DNA from: Reyranella sp. CPCC 100927
Lineage (GTDB): Bacteria > Pseudomonadota > Alphaproteobacteria > Reyranellales > Reyranellaceae
Reading direction: 5' to 3'
DNA: 64,000 nt
NCBI RefSeq assembly: GCF_007859315.1
Contig: NZ_VOHA01000031.1
Coordinates: 20,259-84,258, forward strand
Part shown: piece after piece, positions 42,346-50,188 of the stretch
How the letters are laid out: the number at the start of each line of letters is the position of its first letter
Numbering within the stretch: position 1 is the first letter of the stretch
The notes under the pieces: generated by a model
Database searches by the model: none
Told to the model about the DNA's origin: nothing
The model's input: the letters and a program-made list of their open reading frames with translations, nothing else
Translations under genes and position numbers: made by a program

Positions 42346-43839
42346 ATGGCGAAAACGGCGAAGAAGGCCGCAGGACAGGCGCGTGCCAAGGCAGCCAGGA
42401 AGGCGGCACGTCCGGCCAAAGCGGCCTATCGCAAGCACACCGCCTTCGGCGGCCGCATGGTGATGATCGGCTTCGGCTCGATTGGCCAGGGCGTGCTGCC
42501 GCTGATCCTGCGCCACATCGACATGAAGCCGTCACAGATCACCGTGATCTCGCCGGAGGATCGTGGCGGCGGGGCCGAGCTGGCAAAGTTCGGCGTCACC
42601 TTCGTGCGCAAGCGGCTGACCCAGGACAACCTGAGCCAGGTGCTCGGCAAGCGCATCGGCAAGGGCGACTTCGTGGTCAACCTGTCGGTCGAGGTCGCTT
42701 CCACGGCGTTGATCGAGTTGTGCCAGGAGAAGGGCGCGCTCTACATCGACACCTGCATCGAGCCGTGGCCGGGCGGCTACTCCGATCCCAGCCTGTCGGT
42801 ATCGCACCGCTCGAACTACGCGCTGCGCGACCGGGCGCTGGCGCTGCGCGACAAATTCAAGGGCGGCCCCACCGCGGTGATCGCGCATGGCGCCAATCCC
42901 GGGCTGGTGTCGCACTTCGTCAAGCGCGCCATGCTCAATATCGCCAAGGACACCGGTCATGCCGTCGCCACGCCGACGACGCGGCAGGGCTGGGGCGAGC
43001 TTGCGCGTGACCTCGGCATCAAGGTCATCCACATCGCCGAGCGCGATACGCAGGTCTCGGCCAAGCCCAAGGAAGTCGGCGAGTTCGTCAACACCTGGTC
43101 GATCGACGGCTTCGTCTCCGAAGGCGGCCAGCCGGCAGAGATGGGCTGGGGCACGCACGAGAAGACGCTGCCCCGTGATGGCGTGCGGCATGATTTCGGC
43201 TGCGATGCAGCGATCTACCTCAACCGGCCGGGCTTGCACACGCGTGTGCGAACCTGGACGCCCAAGGAAGGCCCGTTCCAAGGATTCATCATCACGCACA
43301 ACGAGGCGATCTCGCTGGCCGACTACTTCACGTTGCGCAACGGCAAGCGGGCCTCGTACCGGCCGACCGTGCACTACGCCTATCATCCGTGCGACCAGGC
43401 GATCATGTCCATGCATGAGATCGTGGGCAAGAACCTGGTCCAGCAGAAGCGCCAGCGCCTGATCGTGGACGAGATCGAAAGCGGCATCGACGAACTGGGC
43501 GTGCTGCTGATGGGCCACGCGAAGGGCGCCTACTGGTATGGCTCGCAGCTCTCCATCGACGAGGCGCGCAAGCTGGCGCCTTACAACAACGCCACGTCCC
43601 TGCAGGTGTGCGCGCCGGTGCTGAGCGGCATCATCTGGGCACTGGAGAACCCGCAGGCCGGCCTCGTCGAAGCCGACGAGATGGATTTCGAGCGCAACCT
43701 CGAGATCTGCATGCCCTATCTGGGTCCCGTCGTCGGCCGTTACTCGGACTGGACCCCGCTGCAGGGTCGTGGCCAGCTGTTCCCCGAGGACATCGACGAG
43801 AATGATCCCTGGCAATTCCGGAATTTTCGGGTCGCTTAG
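42346..43839 (+). CDS. hss: Homospermidine synthase
   Basis: A 497-residue NAD-dependent enzyme that condenses two putrescines into homospermidine with loss of ammonia. MVMIGFGSIGQGVLPLILRH is the dinucleotide-binding segment; YIDTCIEPWPGGY, VIAHGANPGLVSHFVKRA and YHPCDQAIMSMHE are strongly conserved in bacterial Hss. The ribosome site AGGAG fits ATG 42346 better than the adjoining ATG at 42343. The first 35 residues are rich in Ala, Lys and Arg (AKTAKKAAGQARAKAARKAA), an extra tail like histone H1 C-termini that is not part of the enzyme fold. Pairs with ornithine decarboxylase. Confidence 0.95.
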   Translation: MAKTAKKAAGQARAKAARKAARPAKAAYRKHTAFGGRMVMIGFGSIGQGVLPLILRHIDMKPSQITVISPEDRGGGAELAKFGVTFVRKRLTQDNLSQVLGKRIGKGDFVVNLSVEVASTALIELCQEKGALYIDTCIEPWPGGYSDPSLSVSHRSNYALRDRALALRDKFKGGPTAVIAHGANPGLVSHFVKRAMLNIAKDTGHAVATPTTRQGWGELARDLGIKVIHIAERDTQVSAKPKEVGEFVNTWSIDGFVSEGGQPAEMGWGTHEKTLPRDGVRHDFGCDAAIYLNRPGLHTRVRTWTPKEGPFQGFIITHNEAISLADYFTLRNGKRASYRPTVHYAYHPCDQAIMSMHEIVGKNLVQQKRQRLIVDEIESGIDELGVLLMGHAKGAYWYGSQLSIDEARKLAPYNNATSLQVCAPVLSGIIWALENPQAGLVEADEMDFERNLEICMPYLGPVVGRYSDWTPLQGRGQLFPEDIDENDPWQFRNFRVA

Positions 43840-43993
43840 GGGTTACTAGGGGGTACGCAGAGTAGCCGCTCATCCAGGTGGGCGGCTGCATGCCTGCGTT
43901 TTGCGCTTGGGCCGGAATAGCGCAGAATAAGGCGTGTTCATAGAGGCGGTGGGCAGGCGGCGGCATAACCGTTGTCGGCCTACCGGATGACAT

Positions 43994-44500
43994 TTGAGCG
44001 AAGTCGCCGATCTGTTGCCCCAGCACGTACCCGCCTTGCGGCGTTACGCGCGCGCGCTGACCGGCGATGCAGCCGCGGCGGACGATCTTGTGCAGGATTG
44101 TGTGGAACGTGCGCTTACACGCGCCCATCTCTGGCGCCAGCCCGGAAATTTGCGGGCCTGGTTGTTCACGATCATGCACAACCTCAACGCCAACGAGAAG
44201 CGCCGGGCTGCATCGCGGCCGCGTCTGGCGGCTATCGACGACGTCGCGGAGCCGGCCCGACCGGCGTCCCAGGTCGAGCGGCTGATGGCCAGCGAGACCC
44301 TGGCGGCGCTGAAGCTGCTGTCCCTGGAGCATCGACAGGTGCTGTTGTTGGTTGCCCTGGAAGGATTGCAATACGCCGAGGTGGCGGAGGTGCTGGGCGT
44401 GCCGGTTGGCACGGTCATGTCGCGCCTGTCGCGTGCGCGTGACCGATTGATGCAGCTGGCCAGTGGTGAGCGCGTCGCTCAGCCGAGGAGCGTGACATGA
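43994..44500 (+). CDS. ECF-type RNA polymerase sigma factor
   Basis: A 168-residue sigma factor. Region 2 is LRRYARALTGDAAAADDLVQDCVERALTRAHLW with FTIMHNLNANEKRR; region 4 is LLSLEHRQVLLLVALEGLQYAEVAEVLGVPVGTVMSRLSRAR, a clear helix-turn-helix. Start is probably TTG at 43994. Its stop overlaps the ATG of the next gene (ATGA), an anti-sigma factor, so it is held inactive until a signal releases it. A GGAAT-N14-CGTGTT element around 43916 is near the ECF promoter consensus and could be self-regulated. General stress or envelope control is the usual role of such pairs. Confidence 0.9.
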   Translation: MSEVADLLPQHVPALRRYARALTGDAAAADDLVQDCVERALTRAHLWRQPGNLRAWLFTIMHNLNANEKRRAASRPRLAAIDDVAEPARPASQVERLMASETLAALKLLSLEHRQVLLLVALEGLQYAEVAEVLGVPVGTVMSRLSRARDRLMQLASGERVAQPRSVT

Positions 44501-45297
44501 GTACGCTGGGTGCCGAGGGCGGACCCGTGCGCGACGAAGATCTGCACGCCTATGTCGATGGCCATCTCGACCCGGCGCGTCGTCGCATGGTCGATGCCTA
44601 CCTTCTGGCCGATCGCGAGGCGGCGGCGCGTGTTGCCGACTGGAGCGAGCAGAACCATCGCTTGTCGGCGCTGTTCGACCCGGTGCTGGATGAGCCCATC
44701 CCACCGCAGATCATGGCGACGATTGCCAAGGGCCAGCAACAGCGGACGCCATCCTGGGTCGGTGGCTGGGCCATGCGCGCGGCAGCGTCGTTCGCCATTC
44801 TCGCCATCGGCGCGGTATTGGGTTTTGGCGCCGCCCGCTATATGGGCGGTAGCGAAGATGTCAGCCTGCAGGCTTCGTTGCCGACGGAAGCGCAAGCGGC
44901 GTTCAAGGTCTACGTGGCCGAGAAGCGCCATGCGGTCGAGGTACCGGCGGCCGAGGTCGATCACCTCACGCAATGGCTGTCGAACAAGATGAAGACCAAG
45001 GTGCGGCCGCCGGACCTGGCGTCGCTGGGCTGGACCCTGGTCGGTGGTAGGCTGCTGCCCAGCAGCGAGGGGCCTGCCTGCCTGTTCATCTACGACGATA
45101 AGACCGGCCGGCGCGTGATGGTCTACCTGGTGTCGAACGCCAACAACGAGGGCACCACCGTCCAGTTCCGCGACCAGAACGGCGTGCGCTCGCTTTACTG
45201 GCTGGAGGGACCGCTGGGCTACGCGCTCACCGGTAACCTCGATCGCGGCGACCTGATGCCGATCGCCGCCGTGGTCAAAGACAAGATGCGGTTTTGA
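44497..45297 (+). CDS. Membrane-anchored anti-sigma factor
   Basis: A 266-residue protein encoded in a four-base overlap with the sigma factor. The N-terminal cytoplasmic part (DEDLHAYVDGHLDPARRRMVDAYL) is the sigma-binding region of zinc-finger-like anti-sigma factors, here without the usual Cys ligands. One transmembrane segment (AASFAILAIGAVLGFGAARYMGG, about residues 90-112) and a periplasmic domain of 150 residues with GWTLVGGRLLPS and VYLVSNANNEGTTVQF follow. That domain pattern is often seen in alphaproteobacterial anti-sigma factors that sense envelope or oxidative stress. Signal unknown. Confidence 0.88.
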   Translation: MSTLGAEGGPVRDEDLHAYVDGHLDPARRRMVDAYLLADREAAARVADWSEQNHRLSALFDPVLDEPIPPQIMATIAKGQQQRTPSWVGGWAMRAAASFAILAIGAVLGFGAARYMGGSEDVSLQASLPTEAQAAFKVYVAEKRHAVEVPAAEVDHLTQWLSNKMKTKVRPPDLASLGWTLVGGRLLPSSEGPACLFIYDDKTGRRVMVYLVSNANNEGTTVQFRDQNGVRSLYWLEGPLGYALTGNLDRGDLMPIAAVVKDKMRF

Positions 45298-45306
45298 TGC
45301 CTGCAA

Positions 45307-45327
45307 GCGCGGGCGGGACGCCCGCGC
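45307..45327. repeat. GCGCGGGCG hairpin (family C core)
   Basis: Perfect 9-base stem GCGCGGGCG (45307-45315) with CGCCCGCGC (45319-45327) and a GGA loop, related to the GCGCGGGCGT...CGCCCGC arms of the repeat at 393-480. It lies between the convergent anti-sigma and TTPG-tail genes and may end transcription from both sides. Confidence 0.5.
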
Positions 45328-45339
45328 GCGAGGGCAGCG

Positions 45340-45564
45340 CTACTTCGTTGTCCCTGGGGTCGTTGTACCAGGGGCCGTCGTGCCCGGTGTCGTCGTGCTG
45401 GGCGCCGGCGTATTCGACGCTGGCGGCGTTGCGCCGGGTGCCGACGTGCCAGGCTGCTCTGCCGTGCTCGGCGGGGTGCTCCCTCCGCTGAACAACACGA
45501 TCCCAGCGATGACTGCGACAGCAACGATCGCCGCCGCAACAAGGTAGGTGCGTTGGTTCGCCAT
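45340..45564 (-). CDS. Small membrane protein with Pro/Thr-rich repeat tail
   Basis: A 74-residue product: one N-terminal transmembrane helix (YLVAAAIVAVAVIAGIVLFSGG, residues 7-28) and a periplasmic tail of low complexity with TTPGTTAPGTTTPGTTK at the end, a run of P-G-T-T units. Such tails are flexible linkers and may be O-glycosylated in other bacteria; nothing proves it here. It is convergent with the anti-sigma gene and may belong to the same stress response, but this is only proximity. Confidence 0.6.
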   Translation of the reverse strand: MANQRTYLVAAAIVAVAVIAGIVLFSGGSTPPSTAEQPGTSAPGATPPASNTPAPSTTTPGTTAPGTTTPGTTK

Positions 45565-45678
45565 GGATGTTTTCCCTTCGCCGTTGTTGACCGATCGACG
45601 CTCAGTCAGGAGCTTGTCAGCAATGTGGCGAAGCCGTGGCGCCTCTACGGTGATTCGGTGCAGGGGGTCTGCACGCCG

Positions 45679-46614
45679 CTATCGACCCAGCGGCGCGCCC
45701 ACACCTGTGCGCTCGGTGATCAGGCCATAGTGTTCGACGCGACGGTGGCGTGCGAAATCGAAGATCGTGTCCTTGCCGAATCGGGTCTCGTCGAGGTCGC
45801 AGGCATGGACCAGCACGCCATCCGCCTCGTGATCAATTTCGCCCACGATCTTGCCGTTGGGATCGACGATCAGGGTGCCGCCCATCAGGTGATGGCCGTC
45901 CTCGGTGCCGGCCTTGGCGACCGCGACCACCCATGTGGCGTTCTGGTAGGCGCCCGCCTGTACCGATAGACGATGATGGAAGAGCCGGTCCGCCATGCCT
46001 TCACCGGCACGCTGGGAATTGACCGACGGCGTATTGAAGCCGAGGACCACCATTTCCACGCCCTGCAGGCCCATGACGCGATAGGTTTCGGGCCACCGGC
46101 GATCGTTGCAGATCGCCATCCCGACCAGGCCGTCCTCGAAGCGCCATACCGGGAAGCCGAGATCGCCCGGCTCGAAGTAGCGCTTCTCCAGATGCTGATG
46201 CGTACGCTCGGGGTCGAACTCGACATGGCCTGGCAGGTGGACCTTGCGGTACTTGGCGGCAATGTTGCCCTTGCGGTCGACCAGGATCGACGTATTGAAG
46301 TGGTGGCCATCCGGTGTGAGTTCGGCATAGCCGAAGCTCATGGCCATCCCCAGCGCTTTGGCCTTGTCGAACAGCGGCTGCGTGGCGGGGCCAGGCATCG
46401 CCGCCTCGAACCAGCTGTCGGCCGCGGCGCGGTCCTCATGGTACCAGCGCGGGAAGAAGGTGGTCAGCGCCAACTCGGGATAGACCACGAAGGTCGCGCC
46501 TTGGGCGTGTGCCGCGTCCATCAGCGCGATCATGCGGCCAACGACGCTCTGGCGGTTCTCCGCCTTCTGGATCGGTCCGAGCTGGGCGGCGGCGACTGTG
46601 ATCAGGCGAGGCAT
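45679..46614 (-). CDS. N-carbamoyl-D-amino acid hydrolase-like (nitrilase superfamily)
   Basis: A 311-residue C-N hydrolase. The catalytic triad is visible: Glu47 in VVYPELALTTFFPRW, Lys124 in YRKVHLPGH and Cys169 in MAICNDRRWPE. The surrounding segments, including HLEKRYFEPGDLGFPV and the C-terminal HYGLI, closely follow Agrobacterium D-carbamoylase as I recall it. It hydrolyses N-carbamoyl amino acids to amino acid, CO2 and ammonia. The start at 46614 matches that family. It directly follows the hydantoinase-like gene (13 bases), which produces carbamoyl acids, so the pair converts hydantoins or dihydropyrimidines to amino acids. Confidence 0.88.
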   Translation of the reverse strand: MPRLITVAAAQLGPIQKAENRQSVVGRMIALMDAAHAQGATFVVYPELALTTFFPRWYHEDRAAADSWFEAAMPGPATQPLFDKAKALGMAMSFGYAELTPDGHHFNTSILVDRKGNIAAKYRKVHLPGHVEFDPERTHQHLEKRYFEPGDLGFPVWRFEDGLVGMAICNDRRWPETYRVMGLQGVEMVVLGFNTPSVNSQRAGEGMADRLFHHRLSVQAGAYQNATWVVAVAKAGTEDGHHLMGGTLIVDPNGKIVGEIDHEADGVLVHACDLDETRFGKDTIFDFARHRRVEHYGLITERTGVGAPLGR

Positions 46615-46627
46615 GCAAGGCTCCTGG

Positions 46628-48025
46628 TCAGGTGAGGGTGGGTTGCGTTCCGGAAGGGCCCGGCGGGGAGAAGGCGGCGGGTGAGGGTGCGATGAAGCGG
46701 CCGCTGCCGGCGTCGTTGCAAATCCGGCGACCGTCCCACGCCAGTGTACCGCGCAGATAGGTCGCCGCCACCCGCACCGTGAACAGACGGTCCTCGAACG
46801 AGCTCCACCGCACTGCCGACAGGCTGGTCGACGGGTCGTAGGGAAAGCGGCCCGGCTGCAGGACGACGATGTCGGCGTCGGCACCGACAGCGAGCCTGCC
46901 CTTGTCGGCGAGGCAAAAGGCGCGCGCCGGGCCTTCGCACAGCAGCTTCACGGCGGTCGTCGGGGCAAGGCCGCGCTCGGCACAGCCGGTCCACAGCGCC
47001 GGCAGCAGGGTCTCCAGGCCCGGGCCGCCGGAGCTGTTGGCGAAGATGTTCGGATCGCCCTTGCGCTCGAGGCCCCAGGCGACATGGTCCGACGACACGA
47101 AATCACAGGCGCCGCGCGCGACATGGGTCCACAGCCGGTCGACCTCGGCCCGGGGGCGAATGGGCGGGTAGTGCTTGGCGCGCGCGCCGAAGCGGCGCAC
47201 ATGCTCCTCCTCGTTGAGCATGAGGTACTGCACGCAGGTCTCGATCGAAGCGTGGTGGCCGGCACGCCTGTACATGGCGCTGATCTCGAAGCCGCGTGAC
47301 GTCGAGACATGCACTGCGTGGGCGCGCGCGCCGGTGGCGGCGCCGATTTCGTAGATGCGGGCGGTGGCGAGGTCCTCGATCAGCGGCGTGTGGGCCCGGC
47401 CGAAGGCATCCCAGCCCGTATCGCCGGCCGCGACGGCGCGCGCGATGTTGACGCGCGTCATCTCCTGGTCCTGGTTGTGCACGCCGCACAGCAGGCCGCT
47501 GGGCGCAATCCGCCGGAACGCCTCGAACAGCACGTCGTCGGTGATGCGCGGGAAGCGCGTCGGGTTGGCCTCGAACGTCGAGAACTTGAAGCCGCAGACG
47601 CCGGCTTCGATCAGGCCGGCGATGGCATCGAGCCCATCCTGCCTGGCGATGGTGGCGTAGAGCGCCACGTCGACATGCGCATCGTTCTGCACCTGCGCCC
47701 GCTTATGTTCGAACAGGGTGCGGTTGACGATCGGTTCGGGCTCGTCATAGGGCATGTCGACCATGACGGTGACGCCGCCGGCCGCCGCGGCGCGCGACGC
47801 CATGCCGAGGCCCTCCTGGCCCGCCTGGCTGCCGGAATGCACCTGCCCGTCGATGACACCGGGAATGATCCAAGATCCGTGGAAATCCTCGGTGCGTCGT
47901 GCGGCCGGCGCGTCGCCGCCGCCGACACGCGCGATCCTGCCGTCGCGCACCGCCACGTGACCGTCCGCGATGACACGGTCCGCAAGGACGACGTTGCCGC
48001 GAAGCACGAGGTCGAAATCGCTCAT
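46628..48025 (-). CDS. Hydantoinase / dihydropyrimidinase / allantoinase-family amidohydrolase
   Basis: A 465-residue cyclic amidohydrolase. PGVIDGQVHSG (residues 55-65) is the first metal motif, with Gln61 where the first His usually is; Lys147 in GFKFS is the expected carboxylated lysine, and His183, His239 (AHAVHVST) and Asp313 (SSDHVAWG) complete the binuclear centre. The Gln variant also occurs in some dihydroorotase-like members. It opens a hydantoin, dihydropyrimidine or allantoin ring to an N-carbamoyl product, which the next gene hydrolyses. Divergent from a LysR gene with a well-formed operator between them. Confidence 0.85.
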   Translation of the reverse strand: MSDFDLVLRGNVVLADRVIADGHVAVRDGRIARVGGGDAPAARRTEDFHGSWIIPGVIDGQVHSGSQAGQEGLGMASRAAAAGGVTVMVDMPYDEPEPIVNRTLFEHKRAQVQNDAHVDVALYATIARQDGLDAIAGLIEAGVCGFKFSTFEANPTRFPRITDDVLFEAFRRIAPSGLLCGVHNQDQEMTRVNIARAVAAGDTGWDAFGRAHTPLIEDLATARIYEIGAATGARAHAVHVSTSRGFEISAMYRRAGHHASIETCVQYLMLNEEEHVRRFGARAKHYPPIRPRAEVDRLWTHVARGACDFVSSDHVAWGLERKGDPNIFANSSGGPGLETLLPALWTGCAERGLAPTTAVKLLCEGPARAFCLADKGRLAVGADADIVVLQPGRFPYDPSTSLSAVRWSSFEDRLFTVRVAATYLRGTLAWDGRRICNDAGSGRFIAPSPAAFSPPGPSGTQPTLT

Positions 48026-48129
48026 AGGGTCCCGCTGCCTGATTGCATGACCGGCCGATGCTGCGCGCGGCCCGGCCGAAACATAGAGGGCTGCAGGCCA
48101 GATCAGGGCATGCTATTTCGCCTGCAAAC

Positions 48130-48146
48130 CATAATTCCAGGTTATG
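48130..48146. promoter_or_regulatory. LysR-type operator upstream of the regulator and hydantoinase genes
   Basis: CATAATTCCAGGTTATG is a perfect 5-base inverted repeat (CATAA/TTATG) with a 7-base centre and includes the T-N11-A box (ATAATTCCAGGTTAT, 48131-48145). It lies in the divergent region and overlaps the first possible ATG of the LysR gene. A second box of the same form is at 49069. Confidence 0.6.
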
Positions 48147-48149
48147 CCC

Positions 48150-49061
48150 ATGACGATGAACCTGCGGCAGATCGAGATGTTTCGCGCCATCATGGTGACT
48201 GGCTCCATCAGCGGCGCGGCGCGCCTGCTCTCGGTATCGCAGCCGGCGATCAGCCGCTTGTTGGCCTACACCGAGGACCGTCTCGGCTTCTCGCTGTTCG
48301 AACGCGTCAAGGGCCGTGTGCAGCCGACGCCCGAGGCGCGCCAGCTGTTTGTCGGAGTCGACCAGGTCCACCAGGAGGTGGCGCGGGTGAACGAACTGGC
48401 CGAGGAACTGCGCAACGGTGGCACCGGTTCGGTCTGCATGGTGGCGAGCCCCAGCGTCGGGCATGTGCTGGTACCCAAGGCCATCGCCCAGTTCCGGGCC
48501 CGCCATCCCGACGTGCGCATCGAACTGGAAATCCTCACGCTGGCCGACCTGATCGGCAAGGTCAGCAGCCAGCGTGCTGATCTGGCGATCACGTCGCTGG
48601 CCGTCGACGAGCCGACGGTAACGTCGGCGTTGATCGGCGAGGGACGCTTGCAGGTGATCTTCCCCGCCGACCATCCGCTGGGCGACAAGCGCGTGGTGAA
48701 GGCCGCCGATCTGGCGCCCTATCCCATCATCAGCTATGGCCCGCATACGCCCTACGGCATGATCGTCAGCCGGCTGCTCAACACCACGACCAAACCGATC
48801 CGGGTCAACACCCAGGTGCGGTTCACGCCCAATGCCTGCAGCCTGGTGCAGGCCGGCGCCGGCATCGCCATTGTCGATGATTTCGTGTTGATGGATGGTG
48901 CGTGGCCGAACATCCAGTCGCGTCCCCTGGTACCCAAGACGACGACTCGCGTGCATCTGCTGACCTCGCGGGTCGAGCCGCTCTCACGCATCGCGCGCAG
49001 TTTCGTCGCCAGCCTGCGCAGCCTTTTGCCGGCGGTGTCGGCGGCGCCGGCCAAGGACTAG
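48150..49061 (+). CDS. LysR-family transcriptional regulator
   Basis: A 303-residue LysR protein; starts at 48144, 48150 and 48156 are all possible and CAGG at 48138-48141 fits 48150. LRQIEMFRAIMVTGSISGAARLLSVSQPAISRLLAYTEDRLG is the helix-turn-helix; the effector domain begins near VCMVASPSVGHVLVPKA. It lies between the minus-strand hydantoinase/carbamoylase pair and the plus-strand ABC operon, and operator-like palindromes are found on both sides, so it probably controls both in response to the pathway substrate. Confidence 0.92.
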   Translation: MTMNLRQIEMFRAIMVTGSISGAARLLSVSQPAISRLLAYTEDRLGFSLFERVKGRVQPTPEARQLFVGVDQVHQEVARVNELAEELRNGGTGSVCMVASPSVGHVLVPKAIAQFRARHPDVRIELEILTLADLIGKVSSQRADLAITSLAVDEPTVTSALIGEGRLQVIFPADHPLGDKRVVKAADLAPYPIISYGPHTPYGMIVSRLLNTTTKPIRVNTQVRFTPNACSLVQAGAGIAIVDDFVLMDGAWPNIQSRPLVPKTTTRVHLLTSRVEPLSRIARSFVASLRSLLPAVSAAPAKD

Positions 49062-49068
49062 GGAGCAT

Positions 49069-49083
49069 ATAACACACTGTTAT
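49069..49083. promoter_or_regulatory. LysR-type operator upstream of the ABC transporter operon
   Basis: ATAACACACTGTTAT, a perfect inverted repeat ATAAC-N5-GTTAT with T-N11-A geometry, 8 bases after the LysR stop and 77 bases before the binding-protein start. The outer ATAA/TTAT is shared with the box at 48131-48145. Confidence 0.6.
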
Positions 49084-49159
49084 GGAAACGATCGATTTTG
49101 GTATTTGATTTTAGGTCCCCGGATGCCCAGCGTCGCCCGATCAAAACGGGGAGATTTTC

Positions 49160-50161
49160 ATGCCGGTCCTCAGGACAACCATTCTCGCCGCCGCCGCGGC
49201 CGCCCTGACGGCGGCGCTTGCAACGCCAGCCGCCGCGGCCGATCGGGTCCATCTGATGCTCGACTGGATTCCGACCGGTGACTATGCGCCGTACTACGCC
49301 GGCATGGCCACGGGCATCTACCAGAAGAACGGCATCGAGCTGCGCATCAGCCGCGGCAACGGCTCGGGCGACACGCTGAGCAAGCTCGCCGGCGGTGCGG
49401 CCGATATCGGCATGGCCGATATCTCGGCGCTCTTCACCGCACGTCAGCGCGCCAACATGCCGGTCAAGATGATCGCTGCGGTCTATGCCCACTCGCCGCA
49501 CTCGCTGTTCGTGCGCAAGGACTCGGGCATCACCAACTTCGCCGGACTCGAGGGCAAGCGCATCGGCATCACGCCCGGCAACAGCCACAAGCTCTACTTC
49601 CCGGCCGTGGCCGCCGCGGCCAAGACCGATCCTAACAAGATCGAGTGGGTGACGGTCGACGGTTCCTCGATGGCGGCGTTGCTGATCAGCGGCCGCATCG
49701 ATGCGGCGCCATTCTACTCGACCAACTTCTACTACCAGAACAAGCAGGCCAAGCGCGCCGGCAAGGAACTGGCGTTCCTGCCCTTCGTCGAAGCCGGCTT
49801 CTCGATCTATTCGCTGTCGTTCCACACCACCGAGGCGACGATCAAGAACCGGCCGGACATGCTGCGCAACTTCCTGAAAGCGACACGCGAGGCGTGGGAA
49901 GCGGCGCGCGCCAACCCGCAGGCGACCTGCGAGGCCCATGTCAAGGCGGTGCCCGAGGTCGAGCTCGATGATTGCCTGGGCAGTCTCAAGGCCACGCTCG
50001 GGTTCATCTTCACCGACCATTCGGCGTCCGTCGGCCTGGGCAACGTCAGCGACGAGCGCCTGAAGAAGACCTATGAGGTGGTCGCCGCCGCCCAAAGCCT
50101 TGATGCGGCGGTTGATCCGCGCAGCGCTATCGACATGAGCTTCCTGCCGCCCAAGCCGTGA
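49160..50161 (+). CDS. ABC transporter substrate-binding protein, NMT1/Thi5 type
   Basis: A 333-residue periplasmic protein with a Sec signal (residues 1-27, cleavage near AAAADR). DRVHLMLDWIPTGDYAPYYAGMATGIYQKNGIELRI is characteristic of the NMT1/SsuA-like family that binds pyrimidine precursors, riboflavin, sulfonates or nitrate. Within this locus, a hydantoin or pyrimidine-like ring compound is the natural guess. It begins the operon with ATPase (27 bases) and permease (14-base overlap). Confidence 0.9.
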   Translation: MPVLRTTILAAAAAALTAALATPAAAADRVHLMLDWIPTGDYAPYYAGMATGIYQKNGIELRISRGNGSGDTLSKLAGGAADIGMADISALFTARQRANMPVKMIAAVYAHSPHSLFVRKDSGITNFAGLEGKRIGITPGNSHKLYFPAVAAAAKTDPNKIEWVTVDGSSMAALLISGRIDAAPFYSTNFYYQNKQAKRAGKELAFLPFVEAGFSIYSLSFHTTEATIKNRPDMLRNFLKATREAWEAARANPQATCEAHVKAVPEVELDDCLGSLKATLGFIFTDHSASVGLGNVSDERLKKTYEVVAAAQSLDAAVDPRSAIDMSFLPPKP

Positions 50162-50188
50162 GGATGCAGGCGCCAGCAAGGACTTTCC

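Noticed and set aside
43913..43938. ECF self-promoter before the sigma factor
   Set aside because: GGAAT-N14-CGTGTT is only similar to the usual GGAAC-N16-CGTT pattern; noted in the sigma entry but too weak to be a separate feature.
47309..48580. 423-codon plus-strand frame covering the hydantoinase and the LysR start
   Set aside because: Overlaps two well-supported genes and has no motif of its own.
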